In this document: positions 10,911-22,200 of the stretch, one piece after another | How positions within the stretch are numbered: the stretch's first letter is position 1 | Layout: the number at the start of each line of letters is the position of its first letter | Source of the DNA: Globisporangium splendens | Taxonomy: Eukaryota > Oomycota > Peronosporomycetes > Pythiales > Pythiaceae | NCBI GenBank assembly: GCA_006386115.1 | Contig: VFIW01000017.1 | Span: forward strand, 310,001-374,000 | Direction of reading: 5' to 3' | Length of the DNA stretch: 64,000 nucleotides | Made by a program: the position numbers and the translations under genes | Notes under the pieces: generated by a model | What the model was told of the DNA's origin: nothing | Seen by the model: the letters and a program-made list of their open reading frames with translations, nothing else | Database searches by the model: none

Positions 10911-12178
10911 TCACTTTTCCCACGATCCTTCAGCGCTTGTGTGTACAGATGACCAGTGCTCTTCTCGCTCGCTGCAGTCGCTCGCTATAGTCGTTTGCTG
11001 CAGCCGTTCGCTGTTATTGGAATCCTCTGCTTGGCCTGCCACAACAGTAGCACTTGAGTCCGACAAGTTCGGGAGCGAACGAGGCTGGAACGGGAAAAAT
11101 GGCCCAGTGGGAGATGTGGATGATCTTTGGCTGTGCCGTGAATTACGATGGGATAGCAAAGGAGGCGAGTGACCATGACGAGGGTGTTCTTTCCCATCTG
11201 GAGATTCCATCGACAGTGTCTGTGGTTGGGTCATTGAGGGAGCCGAAGTCGTGCGATGGTCGTGTGCGACCTTGTCTGGAAGTTTGATAACGATGCCTCC
11301 TTCCTGACGCCGAAATTCCAGTTGCATCATAAACTCTTTGGCGTCTTCGTCTCGTCCAGACCAGTCTGCAATGTACTCTTTCAGGTGCTCTTCAAAAAAT
11401 CGTACTGGAATTCTTCTACCCATTCCGAGTCGTAGATGTGGATTCGCAGGTTCTCGTTCCCATCTCCCAGTGGTCGAATAAAAGCAGAGATAATTGCGTA
11501 CGTACCACATGGCAATTTGGTTCCTTTCTTCACGAGCAATCTCATCTTTTTCACGGGCGACCACGTCTTCTTGTCTGCGGGGTCGCTGCTAAGCGAGATC
11601 GGGATCGCGACCACAAAATCAGACCGTTGAAATCGAATCAGCACAGACATGCAATTGAATGCTGGAGTGGAGCGATACGCAATTGATTTGCGGTGGTTTT
11701 CTTGATCGAAATTCTTGCGTTTTGCTAGAATTTCCGTCTCCGTATACTTTGCCTGGTCATTTTCGTCATGCTGCAAGTGTCTCGCATTGGGGTCGATCGA
11801 TAGGATGCTATCGTCGAGTAGAGCAAACGGCTGACCTTGTTCGTGGTGGGCGTCGTATGCAGCAAGGGTTGGATCTCGCATCATTTCCACGCTTGCAAAG
11901 CGGCTCTGGTCCAGCAGCAATCGCCGAGAAACCCGACGTTTCTCCGCTTTCGTCGGTTGCTTCGGTGCAGGAGGCTTGTCGTTTTCACATTCAGGCAATA
12001 CCCAAGTCACTTTTGCTGGCACTTTGTTTTCACCAGTTTCTTCAACAGCGTCCGTTGGCGCATTCACTTCTGTAATTGCAACCGAGCCTTCTCCAGCTTT
12101 ACCAGTTTCACTCGGTGCAATATCCAACGCCTCAGTCGCACCAGGGTCGGGTAGCTCCAAATTCAGCTGAGTTCCCAT
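10911..12178 (-). CDS. C-terminal section of the large coiled-coil/acidic locus, with a frame break
   Basis: From an ATG at 12178 one frame runs to about 11400 and encodes a Lys/Arg-rich linker, then a globular part with 'TWSPVKKMRLLVKKGTKLPC' and 'LRIHIYDSEW'. It stops at 11381. The sense clearly continues in another frame from about 11393 to 10911 ('FFEEHLKEYIADWSGRDEDA', then a Ser/Pro/His-rich tail ending SWEK). The switch falls on a run of six A at 11394-11399 (T on the coding strand), so one missing base would join the halves. That is either a sequence error or a real mutation. The N-terminal 50 residues overlap, in another frame, the end of the preceding long frame, so this may be the C-terminus of the same protein rather than a separate gene. 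Family unknown. Confidence 0.45.
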
Positions 12179-13934
12179 CACTTGATGTGAGGTTCACCGC
12201 TTTCATTTCCAATGCATCCTCCGAAGAATTAAAACAAGCTGCGTCACTGGAGGTAGCAACGATGCCAGATATTTCACTCACGACAACTCTGGCGTCGGTC
12301 GCGCAGTTTTCGTTCTCTCCAGTATCCCGCTCGCTCAACACAGCTGGGCTGCTGCATTGGTGAGCCTTCTCTTTATCAGTTACCATCACTGAATCGGTAG
12401 GATGGGCAGTCGTGGCGAACTCCGATGCGCAATCAGCAGCCATGGCTTCGTCGCCTTGTAGAGCAGATGCATGATCCGAAGAGTTCATTTTGGGTGTTTT
12501 CGTCACAGAATGTGTATATTCTGTACTTGGGGAGGTATCTTCTATCACGAGAGCGCTGGATTCTGACTGTACGCATTCGTGTGTTGACTGGGAGGCAGAA
12601 ACGGCTTCAGCCTCAATCGTTGTTTCGGACTCCATAACACCCAACGTAGAAGTTGCTGACTTTGTGATGGCAGCAATAGCTTTAGATTCGATCACGTTAA
12701 CGAACTCCACGGCATTAAACTCAGAAACGTTGGGTCTCGTGGTGTCGACAACGTTTTCAGACGCATTGGCAACCGCATCCTCGACTGAACTTGGCTCTTC
12801 GTCTATAAACTCAGGCGGAAGAGCTGCAAAACCTTCGGTTGTAATGTTAGGATCACCGCTAAATACTGTACGCTCTTCATTTGCAGCAGACACGTCATTT
12901 GACTCAAAATTGTCTGGATCCAACGTTTCTGATTGTGAACTTCCTGGGGTCTCATGTGCATGTGGCAAGCTGGAATAGTTATCTTCTTTGGTATTGCTTG
13001 ACAGATCACTCTCTGCTTCAGGTCGCTCGGAATTGCTTGCTGGTAATTCATCACTTGCAGACGCATCTTTCTTCACAAAATGCAGCACTTGGCGATTTGC
13101 TACAATAAGCGAAATTGCTTCATCTTGTACTTCAAGAATGAATGCTTCCACAAGGCTTTTGCGAGCAGTATCACTGAGATTGACTTCAACCTCCGCACAA
13201 ATCGCAGGCTCGTTCACGTCTAATCGCTCTTCCGATGCGACACTGGACACAATCCCTGGAATCACTGGCTGAAGTATTTGCCCAGTTGCTAGACCGACAT
13301 CATCATCTGCGTTAGTGGCAACAACTCCCGCATCTGCTTCTTTGTTGAAGGAACCTTGTTCTGGATCCTGAGATCCAGACCTTTGCTGACACTCACTTCT
13401 TTCACATGACTCCTCGCCAGCAGCTACACATAACTGCTCATTGTCGTTTGGCGCGAGCAGAGAGGGATCGCTACTTGACGTGGCTCCATCATTCGGAAGC
13501 ATCGTAGCATTTTCCGTTGTATCAGAATCGGAGTCGCACTCGTTTGCATCACTTTGAGTTGATGTGTCTTCGTCCGGTGCACTCCCACATGTTGGCTGCG
13601 AGTCAAACGAGCCTGCGATATGTGTTCCACATGCTGTATCGTCTTCTTGAGATAATGTATCAACTTGGCGATTTTCAAACGCTTCGAGTTCAACTGCGGG
13701 CAATATTTCTGGAGAAGATGGCTGCTCTGGTTCCACGAGCGCATCTGGCGCGCGTTCAAGCGTCAGCTGTGCCACGACTGATCGAAGTGCAGCGCTCTCC
13801 ACAGCTAATACGAAGGTTTTGGTCACATACTTCCTGTTGAAACTGTCCATGACAACAACATGGTGTATTCCTTTGCGGATGGTTCTAGCCACAAAATTGG
13901 ATGCCACAAATCCCACAAGTTTACATTCAGCGTC
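12132..13934 (-). CDS. Acidic low-complexity continuation of the coiled-coil protein after an in-frame TAG
   Basis: About 600 codons that keep exactly the frame of the upstream long coding region, separated from it only by a TAG at 13937-13935. The text right after the stop (DAECKLVGFVASNFV...) is protein-like and has no ATG until 13850, so it does not look like a normal gene start. Composition is Glu/Asp/Ser/Ala-rich with scattered hydrophobic pieces such as 'KSLVEAFILEVQDEAISLIV'. The frame ends in TGA at 12132. It could be the middle of a single protein of more than 2,000 residues, or a second gene starting at 13850 (572 residues). No domain recognised. Confidence 0.4.
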   Translation of the reverse strand, partial: DAECKLVGFVASNFVARTIRKGIHHVVVMDSFNRKYVTKTFVLAVESAALRSVVAQLTLERAPDALVEPEQPSSPEILPAVELEAFENRQVDTLSQEDDTACGTHIAGSFDSQPTCGSAPDEDTSTQSDANECDSDSDTTENATMLPNDGATSSSDPSLLAPNDNEQLCVAAGEESCERSECQQRSGSQDPEQGSFNKEADAGVVATNADDDVGLATGQILQPVIPGIVSSVASEERLDVNEPAICAEVEVNLSDTARKSLVEAFILEVQDEAISLIVANRQVLHFVKKDASASDELPASNSERPEAESDLSSNTKEDNYSSLPHAHETPGSSQSETLDPDNFESNDVSAANEERTVFSGDPNITTEGFAALPPEFIDEEPSSVEDAVANASENVVDTTRPNVSEFNAVEFVNVIESKAIAAITKSATSTLGVMESETTIEAEAVSASQSTHECVQSESSALVIEDTSPSTEYTHSVTKTPKMNSSDHASALQGDEAMAADCASEFATTAHPTDSVMVTDKEKAHQCSSPAVLSERDTGENENCATDARVVVSEISGIVATSSDAACFNSSEDALEMKAVNLTSSDGNSAEFGATRPWCD

Positions 13935-16900
13935 CTATTCAAGCCGAGGACTGTCTGTCAAGCATTCGCTGACACCATCGCAAATCTCACCATTACTGTA
14001 AAATGTTGTGTCGCACTGCTCTGTGCCAGTCTCGTCCACTCCTTTTTGGGAGGCTTCATCTGCATCTTTCTGTTCGGCGTCTTGTATTCTTACAGACTCA
14101 ACGTCCACGAAGCCATCAAAGTCTTTTCTCGTTGTGTTTTCTTCAAAAATTGGATTCTCAAGTCTCGGGTCGTGCATCGCTGCTTCGAAGCTTCCAGAAC
14201 ATTCTCCGCCTTGCAATCTCCCATCAGAATCTGCTTCAGCTGTCGCCGTGATGAGTGTCGAACCTTCACTTTGGTCTTCAGACACCTCAGCGTCCATCGA
14301 CCGATTCGTCAGAGCAGTTTCATCAAGCTTCATCTGTTCACCTTCGTCACGTGAACCTAAACAAAGATTCTCGATGCGCTCATCTTCTGTGGCGTCGTCT
14401 GAGCCATATGCAGACGCCAGCACAGCGCAGCTGTCATCTAGCGTCATAATGTCACTCTCGACTCCGTCGATCTCCAAACCGACGGGCTCTTCCGCATCCA
14501 AGGAGGTTTCTGCAGTCGCGATGGTCACATCATCCAAAATGACATCCTTGTGGTCATTCGAGTCGTCATCTCCATGTCCAGACCGAAAGTTCAAAGCATC
14601 GCCATCAAGATCATCAGCTGGATAGTTGTTTGAGATTTCTTGAAACTGTTTCTGCGCTAAAACATCGGCTGTCTTTGCATCAAGAGGCTGCGGTGTTTCC
14701 TGTGAGAGTTCAGCACTGCCGACAAGATGTTCTTCATACCCTGACTGAAATGTTGATACTGCACCCTTTTCTTCATCACACAAAATCACACAGGGAGTGT
14801 CGCTGTCGTCACCTTTGAAGTCTTGCCCTTCTTCGCCTGGCGCATTTTTTTCTTCGGCTCGTTGGCTCTTGCCTTCGAAGTCATGTTCAAATGCTTCATC
14901 AAAGGTTTTCGCTTGCGTGGCCATTGATTGCTGCTCGTTTTTAACAGTGCCAAACGAAGAGGCTGGCTCACAACGTTCAGCATTGTCTGTGAGAAATTGT
15001 TTATCTTCTGCCGGAGTGGCCAAGATCACAATGACGCCACTCTTCTCGTCACGCAAAGTCGCTGAGAAATCATCCAACGCAAGTTCCGCTTCGGCTTCTT
15101 GGCCGCCATCTCCAATCTCGAGAGCAAGTGTTGCATCAGGTACTTCCGCTTCAAGTTCCATTACTTGTCTCTCATTCCCATCAGCATCGGACGAAGAGCC
15201 CGGCTCGCAGGATTCGCTATTCGTTTCCAAACCTGAAATTTGTTCACTTACAAAATCTTTCTCTTCAGAATGGTCACCACCAGTTGATGCCTCTTGTGCG
15301 GCGTCATCATTTTGTGGCTCACTTGAATAAGCAATCTGGTCCAACTCAGTCCGTTCGTTCCCTTCGGAGGCAGCATCTTCCAGATCGCCAACGATTGTGC
15401 ATGCAACTAGACCAGCTACAACGTCTGAGCCTTCTATATCTGAAAGAGAACCGGCCACAGCAAAGATCACGTGATTTACTTCTTCGATGGCATAGCAGGG
15501 ATCACCAGTCCTCTCCGATAAGTTCACGTCATCCTCGCCACTTTTGGGCGTGCTCACTTCCACGTTTTCTCCAACCTCAGCATGTATTTCGAGATCTTGC
15601 AGGCTGACTTTCTCCTCCACATCCTTCACAATTTTGTCTGCCGCAGTTTCTGAACTCGGCATATCGCTCACGCATTCATCTTGCCGCCCTTCGTATTCTA
15701 TTACAGCCTCTGCTGCTGCGACTGAGCCCGAATCACTGAGATCGTCAAAATGTTTAGCTGGGGCTTCAATCTTCACATCCGAGTCATCTTCATCCAACGT
15801 CTTCAGAATGTTTTCGCCGTTTGCAGCATCGTTCCTGTCGTCGTCGTTGACTCTTGTGTCGGGCGAAAACTCTTTCAAAAGATCTGCGGTCTGTGAACAA
15901 TTCGAGTCCTCAAACTCACCAATCGGCGTTTTCTTTTGCTCGCCAATTGAGTCACCAACAGGGTCAAACTCGTCTCCGTCTGCTATCTTTTCTTCCATTT
16001 CTTCTGAGATTCTGTTTTTCTCCGACAAAATGTCGTTGTTGGTGTGCGCTGGATTTGAATCAGCTGATTTCCCGACTCCTCTTGCCTCTTCTGCCGAACT
16101 GCTTATATCCTTATTGCCAAAGCCGTTTGCTTTGAGTACCGCAAGCTCTTTCTGGAGCCTTTCAACTTCACTTGCCAAAAACTGCTCGTTAGAGCTGATG
16201 GCAGGAGACATTGGAGTCTCTTTCGCCTCCAGTGTGTCTTTAGCCTCTAAGGAGCCGGGGTTTGCTTCTTCTTTGACTTGTTCGGCATCTGCATCTTCTT
16301 CGCTGATCGGAGCTGGTGGGGTCAACTCGGGACGCGATTTCGAGCCAGCATGTATACCTGTATCTTGTCGGCGTGGCGCATCGCCTCTTTCAAGAGATGG
16401 TTGTCGATCACCGTCTGCCAATGAATGGTTTAGTTTGCTTGGAGACGACGCCATCAAAGAAAATGCCGATGAAGACGGTGGCGGCAATACTTCCGATGCT
16501 GAGGCACTTCGAAAGTGGGTGTGCAGCAAAGGTGAGCTCGAAGCAGGTTGAATCCGACTACCGCTCGCGATAGACCTCACGTGGGGAACCTCGTGGCTAG
16601 TATTCTTCACCGGACTTTGTTTTTTCAGTGGCTCTCGATGAGAACCAGCGTAGGGTGATGGAGATACTGGGTAGTTGAGAATCGAAGATGGGAATGCATT
16701 TACATCGGATGCGTTGGACGAATTCACAAACCCTCCAGCCAATGGCTGCAAACTCAAGTTTTCGAGCGCTGTCACTTCGCGCTCTTGCACCAGCTGTGAG
16801 ATAGTTGCTTCCGACACCTTGATGATATTTTCTTGGCGTTTTTGATACTCTTGCGAATGGTCCAGCAAACTTTCAAGTTCACGAATTCTGGAATGAGCTT

Positions 16901-18545
16901 CAATAAGCTCAGCTTCTGTGGTCCCAGCATTCTCCTTGCTCCCTAAGATCGTAGCTTTTCGTAAACTCAGTTCCAGCGGAGAAAGCATGCGGTCTTTCTG
17001 CATCAGACGCAATGAAACTTCCAAGTCCTTCACTTCCTCACGAAGCTTGTGTTTCTCTTCTTGATGCCTCGCGATCTTCAAATCATACTCTGTCTTTACG
17101 TTATTCACGGCTTGATCTCGAGAGTTTTTCAAAGCCGCTGCCTCTCCTTCTTTCCACTCTTTAAACTTGTACCTGGCTTCTGCGATGCACGATACCAGTT
17201 TCTCTTTTTCATCTCGTGCTTGCCATGCAAGTTCATCCATCTTCTTAGCCTGAAAGGTGATGTGCGCTTTTGCCTCAGCGGCTTGCGCTCGCAATATCTG
17301 GTTTTCGTCGTATATATCTCGCAAGTCGCGCTCCATTTGTTCAATTTGCGCCGCGTTCTCTCGTTTGCCTGTTTCAAGACGCCGAAATAACTCAACTTGC
17401 CGCATCTTCTCCTCTACGACTTGGTCGCGCATTCCCTTCAGCTCCTTTTGCCAGTGTAACTTTTCTTTCAATAAAATGCGCAGTTTTTCTTCGCGATTAG
17501 AGATGCGCCGCTCCACCAACTTCATCTGCTCTTGAGCTTGGTCAAGTTGGGCTGACGTTTTCTCCGCATTCTTCTCCATTTCTTTTGTACGAATTCGTAG
17601 TTCTGCATTCTTTCCAAGAGTAGCACACAGTTCCACTTGATCTTTTGATAAAGTCTTGGAGCTCTGTGGCGGCGAAGGTCGCGTCGGTTGCGGAATCGGC
17701 CGTGACTTTCGCGATCCTGCTGCACTCGATGGAGTCGACGCGGTGATCAGATTCATGCTCGGGTCATCAAACTCAGACGCCGTGAATTGCAGCAAGCCGC
17801 CATGCGACGGACACTCGAGCGCTGCGGTGACTTCATCCTCAATGCGCGATGGCATCAGATGGGCACGATCTTGCCGTTCTTTCTCTAACTCGGCGTTTGA
17901 AATCTGGATGGTATTGTACATTTGCTCCATATACGCAAGCTGCTCAAGCTGGGCTTCGTCGTTGAACTTGGGTTTCTCCAAGTCTCCTCGCCCCTTTGGC
18001 TTCACTGGGAATGAAGTGACCGGATCTGTGGGCTCTGCGTTGAACAAATAACTCTCCGTCGTGCTCTCATCCGAATAATATGGATACTCATTCTCGCCAA
18101 GTCCAAATTGATCGTCGTCATCAAAACTCCTCGAGTTTCGTCGTGGGGGTGTCTGCAATCCGGATATATTACCACCAGCACTCTCCCTGGGCTCACACGG
18201 ACTTCGTGGCGTTGTCCAAACACTTCTCTTGAACGCATTCGGGCTCGGTGTCCGCAGTGGTTGAACCTGAGCGTGCGCTGGTGACGCGAGAACGGGGAGG
18301 ATGTTCCCACCACTTCCGCTCGTGGCACCGTAGCCTGTTGATGGATCGTTCCTTCTTGGCGTTGTGTACTCGCTTCCGACACTGGAGCTACTACTGCTGT
18401 TCATACTTGACGGGGGTCGAGGTGCGATGTCGTTCCGTGGACTCGTCGCCATTCGTGCAACTCGTAGCGGAGAGGAATACCCACGCCCCGCGTCAGTGCG
18501 GCTCGAATTTGGAGATGCAAGCGGCAGGATATTGGACGGCCGCAT
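13935..18545 (-). CDS. Large coiled-coil protein with acidic C-terminal half
   Basis: One exon from ATG 18545 to TAG 13935, 1536 residues. A canonical donor (GCAG/GTGAGTG, about 18672) and acceptor (GCATGCAG, about 18585) lie just upstream, so a 5' UTR intron of about 88 nt is likely and I start at the first in-frame ATG after it. Residues 1-270 are Ser/Pro/Arg-rich and disordered. About 340-620 form a long coiled coil with heptads (for example 'QLDQAQEQMKLVERRISNRE'). The rest is strongly acidic with low-complexity repeats. This layout suggests a cytoskeletal or centrosomal scaffold, but that is inference and no family is recognised. It is transcribed away from RAD50. The stop may not be the true end; see the next two downstream features. 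Confidence 0.6.
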   Translation of the reverse strand: MRPSNILPLASPNSSRTDAGRGYSSPLRVARMATSPRNDIAPRPPSSMNSSSSSSVGSEYTTPRRNDPSTGYGATSGSGGNILPVLASPAHAQVQPLRTPSPNAFKRSVWTTPRSPCEPRESAGGNISGLQTPPRRNSRSFDDDDQFGLGENEYPYYSDESTTESYLFNAEPTDPVTSFPVKPKGRGDLEKPKFNDEAQLEQLAYMEQMYNTIQISNAELEKERQDRAHLMPSRIEDEVTAALECPSHGGLLQFTASEFDDPSMNLITASTPSSAAGSRKSRPIPQPTRPSPPQSSKTLSKDQVELCATLGKNAELRIRTKEMEKNAEKTSAQLDQAQEQMKLVERRISNREEKLRILLKEKLHWQKELKGMRDQVVEEKMRQVELFRRLETGKRENAAQIEQMERDLRDIYDENQILRAQAAEAKAHITFQAKKMDELAWQARDEKEKLVSCIAEARYKFKEWKEGEAAALKNSRDQAVNNVKTEYDLKIARHQEEKHKLREEVKDLEVSLRLMQKDRMLSPLELSLRKATILGSKENAGTTEAELIEAHSRIRELESLLDHSQEYQKRQENIIKVSEATISQLVQEREVTALENLSLQPLAGGFVNSSNASDVNAFPSSILNYPVSPSPYAGSHREPLKKQSPVKNTSHEVPHVRSIASGSRIQPASSSPLLHTHFRSASASEVLPPPSSSAFSLMASSPSKLNHSLADGDRQPSLERGDAPRRQDTGIHAGSKSRPELTPPAPISEEDADAEQVKEEANPGSLEAKDTLEAKETPMSPAISSNEQFLASEVERLQKELAVLKANGFGNKDISSSAEEARGVGKSADSNPAHTNNDILSEKNRISEEMEEKIADGDEFDPVGDSIGEQKKTPIGEFEDSNCSQTADLLKEFSPDTRVNDDDRNDAANGENILKTLDEDDSDVKIEAPAKHFDDLSDSGSVAAAEAVIEYEGRQDECVSDMPSSETAADKIVKDVEEKVSLQDLEIHAEVGENVEVSTPKSGEDDVNLSERTGDPCYAIEEVNHVIFAVAGSLSDIEGSDVVAGLVACTIVGDLEDAASEGNERTELDQIAYSSEPQNDDAAQEASTGGDHSEEKDFVSEQISGLETNSESCEPGSSSDADGNERQVMELEAEVPDATLALEIGDGGQEAEAELALDDFSATLRDEKSGVIVILATPAEDKQFLTDNAERCEPASSFGTVKNEQQSMATQAKTFDEAFEHDFEGKSQRAEEKNAPGEEGQDFKGDDSDTPCVILCDEEKGAVSTFQSGYEEHLVGSAELSQETPQPLDAKTADVLAQKQFQEISNNYPADDLDGDALNFRSGHGDDDSNDHKDVILDDVTIATAETSLDAEEPVGLEIDGVESDIMTLDDSCAVLASAYGSDDATEDERIENLCLGSRDEGEQMKLDETALTNRSMDAEVSEDQSEGSTLITATAEADSDGRLQGGECSGSFEAAMHDPRLENPIFEENTTRKDFDGFVDVESVRIQDAEQKDADEASQKGVDETGTEQCDTTFYSNGEICDGVSECLTDSPRLE

Positions 18546-19277
18546 GACAGAAGCAAATGACCTGGGTTGCTCTTGTTCATACACTGCATGCACAAACACC
18601 AGCGAAGCACAATGAGAAGACAAAGGCAATGGAACAGAAGTGCTAGGTATGCACACACACCATGCACTCACCTGCCCAAAAGAGCTGGCTTTGTGTTAGT
18701 TGCAAGGATGCTGCTACCTACAGCTCTTGGTGTCTACGCAGCGCAGACAGGGAGTCAAGTCAACACACACGTGCGCGTCCGCTCCAAGCCACAGAGAGTG
18801 GACCACTTGCCGCAACTAGACACAGGAAGCGGCTGTTTCATGCGCGCTCACTCGGCGCTGGTGCTGCAAATATCCCATCTCTAAGCGCGTGTGAGCGTCA
18901 ACACGCGCGCATTTGGTGAAACGACGCGGGTTCCGCATGGAATTGAAGCGCGAAACGCCTTCAAAAGGAAGTTTACCACAAAATGGAGACCCTGTCTGTC
19001 ATAAAAGCATCATATGTGGCAAATATCGGCTACTTTGATTGTTTTTCCTTAATTGTGTTAATATTCAATTACGCACCTCCATTTCATATAGCTACACGAA
19101 AATCAACATCATTCCACAGCGCTCTATTTAGCAAGTGGCAGTACCCCCAAAATGAATCGAACTTGTGTCATCAATTCATTTTTGAATCGCCAACTGCCTT
19201 TCATTTTGGCGCAAGTACACTATTGCCTGCATTTTGCTGCAGCAAAGACAACGTGCACTGGTTGAAGCAACAAGACG
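18546..19277. promoter_or_regulatory. Bidirectional upstream region of the coiled-coil gene and RAD50
   Basis: About 730 bases between divergent starts, including the probable 5' UTR intron of the minus-strand gene (about 18585-18672). A CAAAATGG motif at 18979-18986 is the same octamer found upstream of several other genes in the window. Confidence 0.35.
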
Positions 19278-22200
19278 ATGTCGAGCATCGAGAAGCTCTC
19301 GATCCGCGGCATCCGCAGCTTCAGCCCGAACCGCGAAGAGATCATCGAGTTCTACCACCCGCTGACTGTGATCCTGGGCGACAATGGCTGCGGCAAGACC
19401 ACCATCATCGAGTGCCTCAAGATCTCGTGCACGGGCTCATTGCCGCCCGGCGCGCGCGGCGGCCAGAGCTTTGTGCACGACCCGAAGATCGCGGGGACGA
19501 ACGAAGTCAAAGCCAGGTGCGTAGCTGGCGAATTGATTGTCTTGTACTACAACGATATTGATTGTGGTGGCGCAAGTGGCTGAAAGTTGTGTGCTTTGCT
19601 GTGGGTGGATGGATACATTTTTGTTTTTATGGCAGCATTCGACTTCGCTTCCGCAATTGCGCTGGAAAGGCGATGGTCGTGCAGCGCACGTACCAGTTGC
19701 TACAAACAAAGACCAAGCTGCAGTTTAAGGCGATGGATGGCGTCATTCGCGTCGTGAATGATCTCGGTGAAAAAGTTAGCATGAGTCACAAGTGCGGTGA
19801 GCTGGATCGCCATATCCCAGAAGTGCTTGGTGTATCGAAAGCAATCCTTGAGAGCGTGGTCTTTTGCCATCAAGAGGAGTCCAACTGGCCGCTGCAGGAA
19901 GGCGCGGAGCTGAAGAAACGCTTTGATGCGATTTTTGAGTCAGCACGGTACACGAAAGCGCTGGAAGCGATCCGAAAGCTGCGGAAGGCGAGAAATACTG
20001 ACACCAAAGACTTTAAGCGCGATCTGGATGTTCTGAGCGTGAAAATGAAAAATGCTGATGCGATTCGCGACAAGATCGATGCTGCTGGAGAGAAATTGGC
20101 CAGCGTCCTGGAAGAAGCGGAGCAGGCAGGGGAAAACTTGGAGAGGGCTGAAGAGACTCTCGCGGAGATGGAACAGCTGATGGCAGACATCCGAGAACAG
20201 GAGATGTGTCTTGATCGAGCGCTAGTGGAAGTGCAGCAGAAAGAAAAGGGTGTGGAGAGAGCGTACAAGAGCATCAAGCAGATGATGAGTGATGCTGATG
20301 AAGAACTGGAGTCTCTGTTGAATAACTACGATGAGATCATCAGTGAGCACCAGAAGGCGTTCCATGGGTTACAGAGCCAAGAACTTCAGCTTATGGAGCA
20401 GAAGAACGTCGCGCAAAATGCTTACGTGGAACTTTTCAAATCGAAAGGAGTTGTGGAAGAAAAAATCAAGGCGAAGCAGAGAGTGATGTCAGAGTTGCTG
20501 GACATGGCAGGAGTGTTTGGCACCAAGTACAGTTTTCACGCTCAACCTCTCTCGTCGCAAGACGATGAGATTCAGTCGTTTTTAGCAAAGTTCAAATCTG
20601 TCGTCCAGCAAAAGCAAACGGCGTTGAATGACTTTGAAAGCGCAACCCAAAAAGCCGAAGATGCTTTAAATGAAGAAATATCGGTGCTGACAGGCAAGCA
20701 GCATCATGCAAAAGAGGGCCTCAAGAGCAAGCAAAGAGAACAGGGGGTCATCAACCAGGAGAAGCGGAATAATGCGGCGAAGCTAAAAGAACTGAGTCGA
20801 CTGTCTGTACCATCACAACGTGATGTTGCGGAACTTGAACGTGTGATCGAGGAAGCTGAGAAATCTGTCCAGACACACAAAGATCAACATGATTCGCTGG
20901 CGCTAGAGTCTGAAATCCAAGCGTTCAACCGAAAAGTACTCGACACCAATCACGAAATTGAGCAACTCAACGAGAAGGTGAAATTGCTGCGTATTCATGA
21001 ACGTGATCATATCTCGTTGAATTCGAAACGAGCCGACTATCAGAATAAGCGAGATGATTTGAACGCTAAACTTGCTGAGAAGGCGAGCGAACTTCAAGAG
21101 GTGCTAGCAGGCTGCGGCTTTCCAATTGACGGTAACTCCTTGGTAGAAACGATCAAGCATGTGGACAATCTGGCCATTGACCGCAAACGCGACTATGACT
21201 TGAAGAAGAAAGAGTTATCTCTTGCAGAAGGCAAACTTCAGGAAAACTTGATGTCTTCCAAGCTCGTCGAAAAGAGTCTGGCTTCTCTTCGCTTGGAAAA
21301 GAATGAGCTTGAGCGGAACCAACTGGGAACGATGAGAAGAATTATGGAGGAGATTTCGCCCGGTGACGACCTCAAAAATGCGGAGCACGGACTTGAGATA
21401 TTGGAAAAGGCGTATTTCGATGCCAAAGATAAGACAATGCGGTGCAAGAACACGATTACCTTCTTGAACATTTTCAAGAAGAAAGGGGAAAATGACAAAT
21501 GTTGTCCGCTCTGCCTGCGTGGCATGGACGAAGACGAGCTCAATGCGTTCAAGGCTGCGATAAACGACAAAACAGATGACAATAAGATTCATGACAAGAT
21601 TAACAAGGCTGAAACTCAGGAGAAGACAGCCCACGACAAGTGGAAAGATATGGAAAAATGCATGCCAAGTTGGAGAAAGTGGATACGGCTTGAGACCCAG
21701 ATTCCAGAGAAAAATAGCGAATTGGACGGAATCTATGCTACTCAACGAAGTCTTCAAACCGACGTGAAAGATAAAAAGTACCAGTGTGAGACCGCTCAGC
21801 GCCAGTTTGAAGATGCTCAAAAGGCTCAGCGCGAGTTCGCAGTGCTTGGTGATGCGGCCGAGGAATTAGTGCGATTGAAACACCGAATTGATGGAGAAGA
21901 AAAGCGCTTGAGGTCAGCGTCGGCAGATATGACGGGTTCTGCTGCATCGCCCTTGACGGACGTTCAAGCTGCTTTAGATGACAAGCAAGCGGAGCTCCAA
22001 GAGTTGAACCGACAGCTCCAACGCAAACAAACCGAGTTGCAGCGGAGCCAGGGTATGCTGCAGCAATTGCAAAACGATTTGCATAGCAAGAAGGAAGATA
22101 AAGTGATGATGGTCCAGCAGCGAAAGGACTACGACGCTGCCATCGAGGAACAACAGAAATTGCGTGATCGAGAGCAAACTTTACGTGAAGCGATACTAGA

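Noticed and set aside
14003..16551. Several plus-strand frames opposite the coiled-coil gene
   Set aside because: They are Ser/Cys/Phe-rich antisense shadows of Glu/Asp/Ser codons and have no start context or splice logic.
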